DNA of 64,000 bases from Prostheceraeus crozeri (taxonomy: Eukaryota; Platyhelminthes; Polycladida; Euryleptidae), in contig CAJQUW010009033.1 in NCBI GenBank assembly GCA_907163375.1, positions 1 to 64,000 of the forward strand, in the 5' to 3' direction. The notes under the pieces are model-generated. The model saw nothing but the letters and a program-made list of their open reading frames with translations, did no database searches and was not told the DNA's origin. Both the position numbers and the translations under genes were made by a program. Positions 60,128 through 64,000 of the stretch are shown here, in pieces; the first letter of the stretch is position 1; every line of letters starts with the position of its first letter.

Positions 60128-60828
60128 TATCATCCTAGGCAAAAAACAAAAAGGGCAACTCCCTCTAGTGCGCCGAACGTTTTAATATTAAAAAAATGAC
60201 GGTAAAATATTTGTACACGCCACCGTTTCGACAGTCACTGTCAGCGTCAAGGCGTGATAAAAGTAGCCAAAAGAGGGAGGAGTGGTTGATATATCGTATA
60301 TATCGTTGTCTGAGGACCGAGTAACCTTCAATCTATCAGCTCGTGTTTGAGATTTAAGTTCGGTTTGTACCTTTTAATATAGTCAGCTTCACTTAGACTT
60401 TTCTCTATTGGTGAATCTAGTTTAGCAAGGATTTTAATGTTAAAGTCATAATAGCCATTTTACGCTGATGATCTTTATTCGCGTGTTCTGCCAACGCACT
60501 GATATCGTTCGATAGTTGTTTTCATGCTGCTCAAACTGGATGTGAAAAGGACGCGAAGTTTGCCCTATGTACGAATCGCTACAGCATCTGCAAGTAAAGC
60601 AGCACACTACAAAACGGTCATCGCAAACACGAGCTGATTGATTGAGGGATACTCGGCCCTGAGACAGCAGTATATTAACCACTCCTCGCTCTTTTAGCTA
60701 CTTTTACTACGCCTTGACGCTGACAGTGACTGTCGAAACGTTGGCGTGTACATATATTTTATCGTCATTATTTTGTATTTAAATGTTCGGCCTACTTTTT
60801 CTTTTTTGCCTAGGATGATAATGAACAT
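60128..60828. mobile_element. Palindromic Penelope-like remnant with GIY-YIG fragment
   Basis: Arms at about 60128-60352 and 60618-60828 are imperfect inverted repeats sharing ATCATCCTAGGCAAAAAA, CGTTTCGACAGTCACTGTC, AGCGTCAAGGCG and GAGGAGTGGTT. Between and partly within them the minus strand (60682-60446) encodes VVCCFTCRCCSDSYIGQTSR, a GIY-YIG nuclease motif of Penelope type. The motif TTGACGC, then a GACAG-TGA-CTGTC hairpin, then GAAAC, present in both arms (60225-60250 inverted and 60714-60739 forward), resembles a decayed hammerhead-ribozyme core as found in PLE terminal repeats. It is broken and only the 3' portion of an element is present. Confidence 0.65.
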
Positions 60829-61082
60829 CCCGTACAAATCTATCAACTACATCATCCTAAGTTAAAGATTCTTTTTATGCGCATATTACATGTACTTTTC
60901 TTCTTGAATTACCTTCACGAAAGTCTGAAAATTAGACTCTTTCATTGTTTCGCGCATAATAGTTCGTGAGATCAGTTCCTAGTACTACCTCTTCACTGTC
61001 ACTGTTTCGCAATGATTACCACTATAGATTTTTATTGTCATTTCAGTGAAAACTGTACACGATTCGTGTTCATTCCACTTCA

Positions 61083-61697
61083 ATGGTAAGAATCAATCAA
61101 ATTAATCTTCATTGGTGTCCTTGGTCGACTTGGGACGGTAATCAGCACAATGGAAATGTTTGTACGCGTTCAGCAGCCACTCGAATGCGCACGCGCTGTT
61201 GTTCGAACTTCACTACTCCCAATCCGTCATGCATGGCCCCAATAGAAACTGATAATCGACCGGGAACTGTTTGCCAAGCGACCCGTCTCACAGGCACATT
61301 CTGGTTAATGAACAACTTCGAGCGAGTTCTTTTTGTCATTGGTGCTATCCTCCTTAGTGTAGTTATTGCTTGTTGTGGAAGATGTTTGAAACAGTATCTA
61401 CGACGATCCTCTCGCAACTATACACCACCTGAATCAGTAAGTCATGAATCACCTCCAAATTTCGTTCTTCACATGGATACTTCTCGTCCAAGTTATCTTG
61501 AGCCTTCTAGACAGTCGAATGCATCGGAACATCACATCGAGTCGCAAAATCTGTCTGTCATCGATCAATCTGCAAATCAACAGCCTCCGAATTATGCAGA
61601 CGCTGTAGCGATGCCACCACCATCCTATGATAGCTTGTATACTTCAAACTCTGGCATTACTATAAGACAAGGTGGAAACCAACAAGTGCGTGCTTAA
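61083..61697 (+). CDS. Single-pass membrane protein with PPxY motifs (last exon or short gene)
   Basis: A 204-codon ORF. Residues 1-78 hold six cysteines (12, 27, 39, 40, 50, 64), a WCPWSTW motif with RMRTRCC reminiscent of a reduced thrombospondin type 1 repeat, and one N-glycosylation site (NFT, 42). Residues 81-98 form a membrane segment (RVLFVIGAILLSVVIACC), followed by a basic stop-transfer stretch (RCLKQYLRRSSR). The cytoplasmic tail is Pro/Ser-rich with PPNY (168) and PPPSY (178), ligands for WW domains such as those of NEDD4-type ubiquitin ligases. No signal peptide is present at this start, and an acceptor (TTTCAG) lies 36 bp upstream, immediately followed by in-frame TGA; upstream exons with a signal peptide are therefore likely through some other junction. 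The organisation resembles Shisa/WBP1-type adaptors, but I cannot name a family. Confidence 0.65.
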   Translation: MVRINQINLHWCPWSTWDGNQHNGNVCTRSAATRMRTRCCSNFTTPNPSCMAPIETDNRPGTVCQATRLTGTFWLMNNFERVLFVIGAILLSVVIACCGRCLKQYLRRSSRNYTPPESVSHESPPNFVLHMDTSRPSYLEPSRQSNASEHHIESQNLSVIDQSANQQPPNYADAVAMPPPSYDSLYTSNSGITIRQGGNQQVRA

Positions 61698-61853
61698 ATT
61701 TGCTGCAGCTGATCATCATCTCATTGAATGAGCTAAACAGACAATCACTTACATGTACCCTAATAATTTCATGCATCGTCGTATGATCGAAGTACTGCCA
61801 TTTGGTTTTCTGCATGTTTTTTCTGCAAAGAAATGCTCGTGAATATTCGCAGC

Positions 61854-61859
61854 AATAAA
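61854..61859 (+). promoter_or_regulatory. Polyadenylation signal AATAAA
   Basis: It lies 157 bp after the stop codon of the membrane-protein ORF, a normal distance, supporting that the ORF is a 3'-terminal exon. Confidence 0.6.
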
Positions 61860-61930
61860 TGTCAATATTTTAGTAAATAATGTCGTTATCTACACATTTA
61901 TCAAATATCAACAGATGAGGCCATCACAAA

Positions 61931-61960
61931 GCGTGCTTCGTCCTTAATGGGCCTCATCAG
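61931..61960 (-). ncRNA. Hammerhead-ribozyme-like motif, minus strand
   Basis: Minus-strand sequence CTGATGAGGCCCATTAAGGA then CGAAGC fits CUGAUGA, stem II (one G-A mismatch) and GAAA with the last position changed (GAAG). The same conserved core occurs in terminal repeats of Penelope-like elements. Stems I and III were not convincingly traced, so activity is doubtful. Confidence 0.45.
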
Positions 61961-62276
61961 TCGTGATTTCGTGAACTGGTCTGAACCAGCGTCGTTTGAG
62001 AAAGAGCAAATGCAGGTGCATTTTCCAGTCACAGGGTCGCCAGACCATCTGTTGAAACAGTAATTAGCCACCCCAGCTAGAAAATGCTTTACAAGCTTAC
62101 ACATCGACATAGAAATACATATTCTGCATGCGGTAAAGCGCCTCACCATCGGTTACGAATAGAATTATTGCAGAATGCATACCACTTTACTTACTTATTC
62201 CCGGTGGCTATGTGGACAGGAGGTCTGTTTGCAATGTTTTCTATCTCCGTCATCTCTGCTTAGAACCTACCAACAG

Positions 62277-62302
62277 CTGATGAGGACTAAAAGTCCAAAA
62301 TG
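62277..62302 (+). ncRNA. Hammerhead-ribozyme-like motif, plus strand
   Basis: CTGATGAGGACTAAAAGTCC then AAAATG: a perfect CUGAUGA, a perfect stem II (GGACT/AGTCC with an AA loop region) and AAAA where GAAA is expected. CCGAAACG to CCAAAATG by CpG decay explains the differences. It is a remnant of a Penelope-like terminal repeat, most likely inactive. It faces the minus-strand motif 320 bp away. Confidence 0.5.
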
Positions 62303-64000
62303 TCGTTATTTCTCAAGGTAGCTACATCTGTTTATCTTTGATAAATGTCACTATCTAATTAGTAAACTTAAGTAAATTACATGTAATAAGCATGAACATT
62401 TGAAAAGAATATCAAATTATCAATTTTTCTATGTATGTGAAATTTTTAATTGTTTGAAAATCTATTATTCTATTTGATAGCAAGTTTTAATGCGTGTATC
62501 TTCCTTGAAATGATGTCCTTTATTATGTTTAATCTCATTTCACTATTTTGATACGTTAATAATGTAGTGACGCACATAGAGCATAAATAGGCCAGCCATT
62601 AAGTTTCAAATGTTAGGCCTCTTGTCTCTCCAGTAATCCTACAAATGGATTATTAAGTATGGATCATTCTAATTGAGGTTTATTTTAATATACAAATTTG
62701 ACCGTGATTTGTACTTTCAAATACTTACGAAAGTCTTTCTCTCCTAAATATATGTACACACTGATAAGGATCAAGCGAATTGAAAGCTATCAAAAGTTCT
62801 TTCTACAGCAGATTTTAAAAATTACATGTAGACTGCATGTAGTTATATATACTAGTAGATCTGGGTGTGGGTATTTTTAATTCTGATAAAGTGTCTGTGT
62901 TTCTTCACAACTTCAATTTTGAACAAACACATTTTATTTTATAACTCTCATTATGGAAAGATAACACAACATACTCTGTTTCAAATCTAAGATATTAGCT
63001 GATAATATTTTATGGATCTGTCGTTTCACAAGCATTTAGAACTCATTTCCGGACAGTAAAGTGTGCTTTTTGTGTTCCAATCTTAATTATTATCGACATA
63101 AATTTTCAATCTATTGTCATCAATATTTTCTTTATATAAATGCAGATAATCTGAGTGTTTCCAAATTGCTGTCTGCAAACCAGAGTTGCAACCAGTTGAT
63201 ATTATGCCACAACGTATCAAGCCGGTTATATGCTGATGGATTTTGCTATCGACTGGTTGAAGCTGTGGTGTGCTGTTGTAATTCAAGGATCATTGAGAGG
63301 CATGTGTATTTTGAATAGACACACTCTCAGTCCTATAATCTTGCGGTAAGGAAAATATTCAACTGTACTACTCGTAGCTTCAAACATCCTAAACAGTTGC
63401 CTATGTCTATTAAGTTTTCCATCGCATTATCAGTAGTCCTTGGACATGAAACAATCTTAGAATCAGTATTGCATTTATCCTTGAAGATATTAATTTTTGT
63501 TTTTCTCAACCAGCTTTACATAAAAATCATGTTTTTCAATCTTGTTTTTGATTGATTTTATCGTATCAATTGATAAATTTTGTTCTGTTGAAACTCATGC
63601 TATTGTCAATCTGTTGACATCGATATAGTATCACGCAGTAGACTTCCGTTTATCTGTTCACGCGTCAGAATTTCGCATTTGATTGTAATAACAATTCGAA
63701 ATAAATGCAACTAAAGCGGAAGCTTAACTTTTCAGCGAAATTCACATCTGTGCCTATTCATGCAGGCTAGCGGATAAATGTAGGTCACTGCTGTAGGCAT
63801 TTTTGCCTAACTGTGCCGATGAAACATTGATGCTGATTATGTTGATATTGATTGAATACAGGTACACATAACATCGAAACTCGGCTTTTGTGAATGCATG
63901 TGGAAGGTGGGGTTTGATGATTATTATTCGCATCTCGAAAAACAGACTGGATTGGGCCACGTAAAGTAACAGTTGCAGTTAGCATTTGTAACATCGTCAT
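62303..64000. other. Unassigned sequence to the window end
   Basis: 1.7 kb of AT-rich sequence without recognised genes. At the extreme end the minus strand has a short Cys-rich open stretch (NANCNCYFTWPNPVCFSRCE then stop, about 64000-63929) that might be an exon end continuing outside the window, too short to call. Confidence 0.4.

Noticed and set aside
1-64000. CRISPR array, bacterial operons, rRNA or tRNA genes
   Set aside because: None seen; spliced genes and animal-type transposons make this a eukaryotic nuclear window.

Overview
This is an AT-rich eukaryotic genomic window with long GT-AG introns, dense and diverse transposons, microsatellites and no operon-like packing. The host gene content is metazoan: a 14- or 15-exon coiled-coil centrosomal gene matching CEP135, and a small single-pass membrane protein. 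The mix of Penelope-like elements (PLEs), mariner/Tc1, hAT and CR1/Jockey-like LINEs, with frequent GGCCTA-type words, suggests a marine invertebrate. The species cannot be named from sequence alone.

Layout. 0.2-4.1 kb: a DNA transposon with seven copies of a 14-bp terminal/subterminal repeat, encoding an RNase H-fold-like protein with a C-terminal PHD-like finger, in one frame broken by two TGA codons. 4.2-4.4 kb: a retroelement reverse-transcriptase relic. 7.5-46.1 kb (minus strand): the CEP135 gene, traced exon by exon with consistent reading phases from an N-terminal exon at 46.1 kb to a Cys/His-rich exon at 7.8-8.0 kb. Its introns hold most of the mobile DNA: an old inverted PLE pair (15.6-18.3 kb), a GIY-YIG retroelement relic (20.9-21.9 kb), a mariner with perfect 31-bp ends (26.3-28.1 kb), a LINE tail with a Harbinger-like MITE inside (32.3-33.0 kb), and a 7.8-kb composite of two head-to-head PLE copies (35.2-43.0 kb). 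The composite carries a fold-back MITE in one arm and two Tc1 insertions in the other. 47.4-51.3 kb: a decayed CR1/Jockey-like LINE split by an hAT-like element. 51.3-60 kb: mostly unassigned sequence with a few small coding-like scraps. 60.1-60.8 kb and 61.9-62.3 kb: PLE debris with hammerhead-ribozyme-like motifs. 61.1-61.7 kb: a membrane protein with PPxY motifs.

The strongest unusual points are: (1) the PLE composite lies five bases inside a CEP135 splice donor, is flanked by a 12-bp target duplication and enlarged a roughly 184-bp intron to about 8 kb; (2) its two arms act as empty-site controls for each other's later insertions; (3) the CEP135 gene ends in a duplicated C-x-H-G-C-x-H-S-x2-C motif absent from the human C-terminus as I remember it; (4) the transposon at the left end looks like a distinct family with a clear set of repeated sites. 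All homology calls rest on recall of family sequences, not on database searches.
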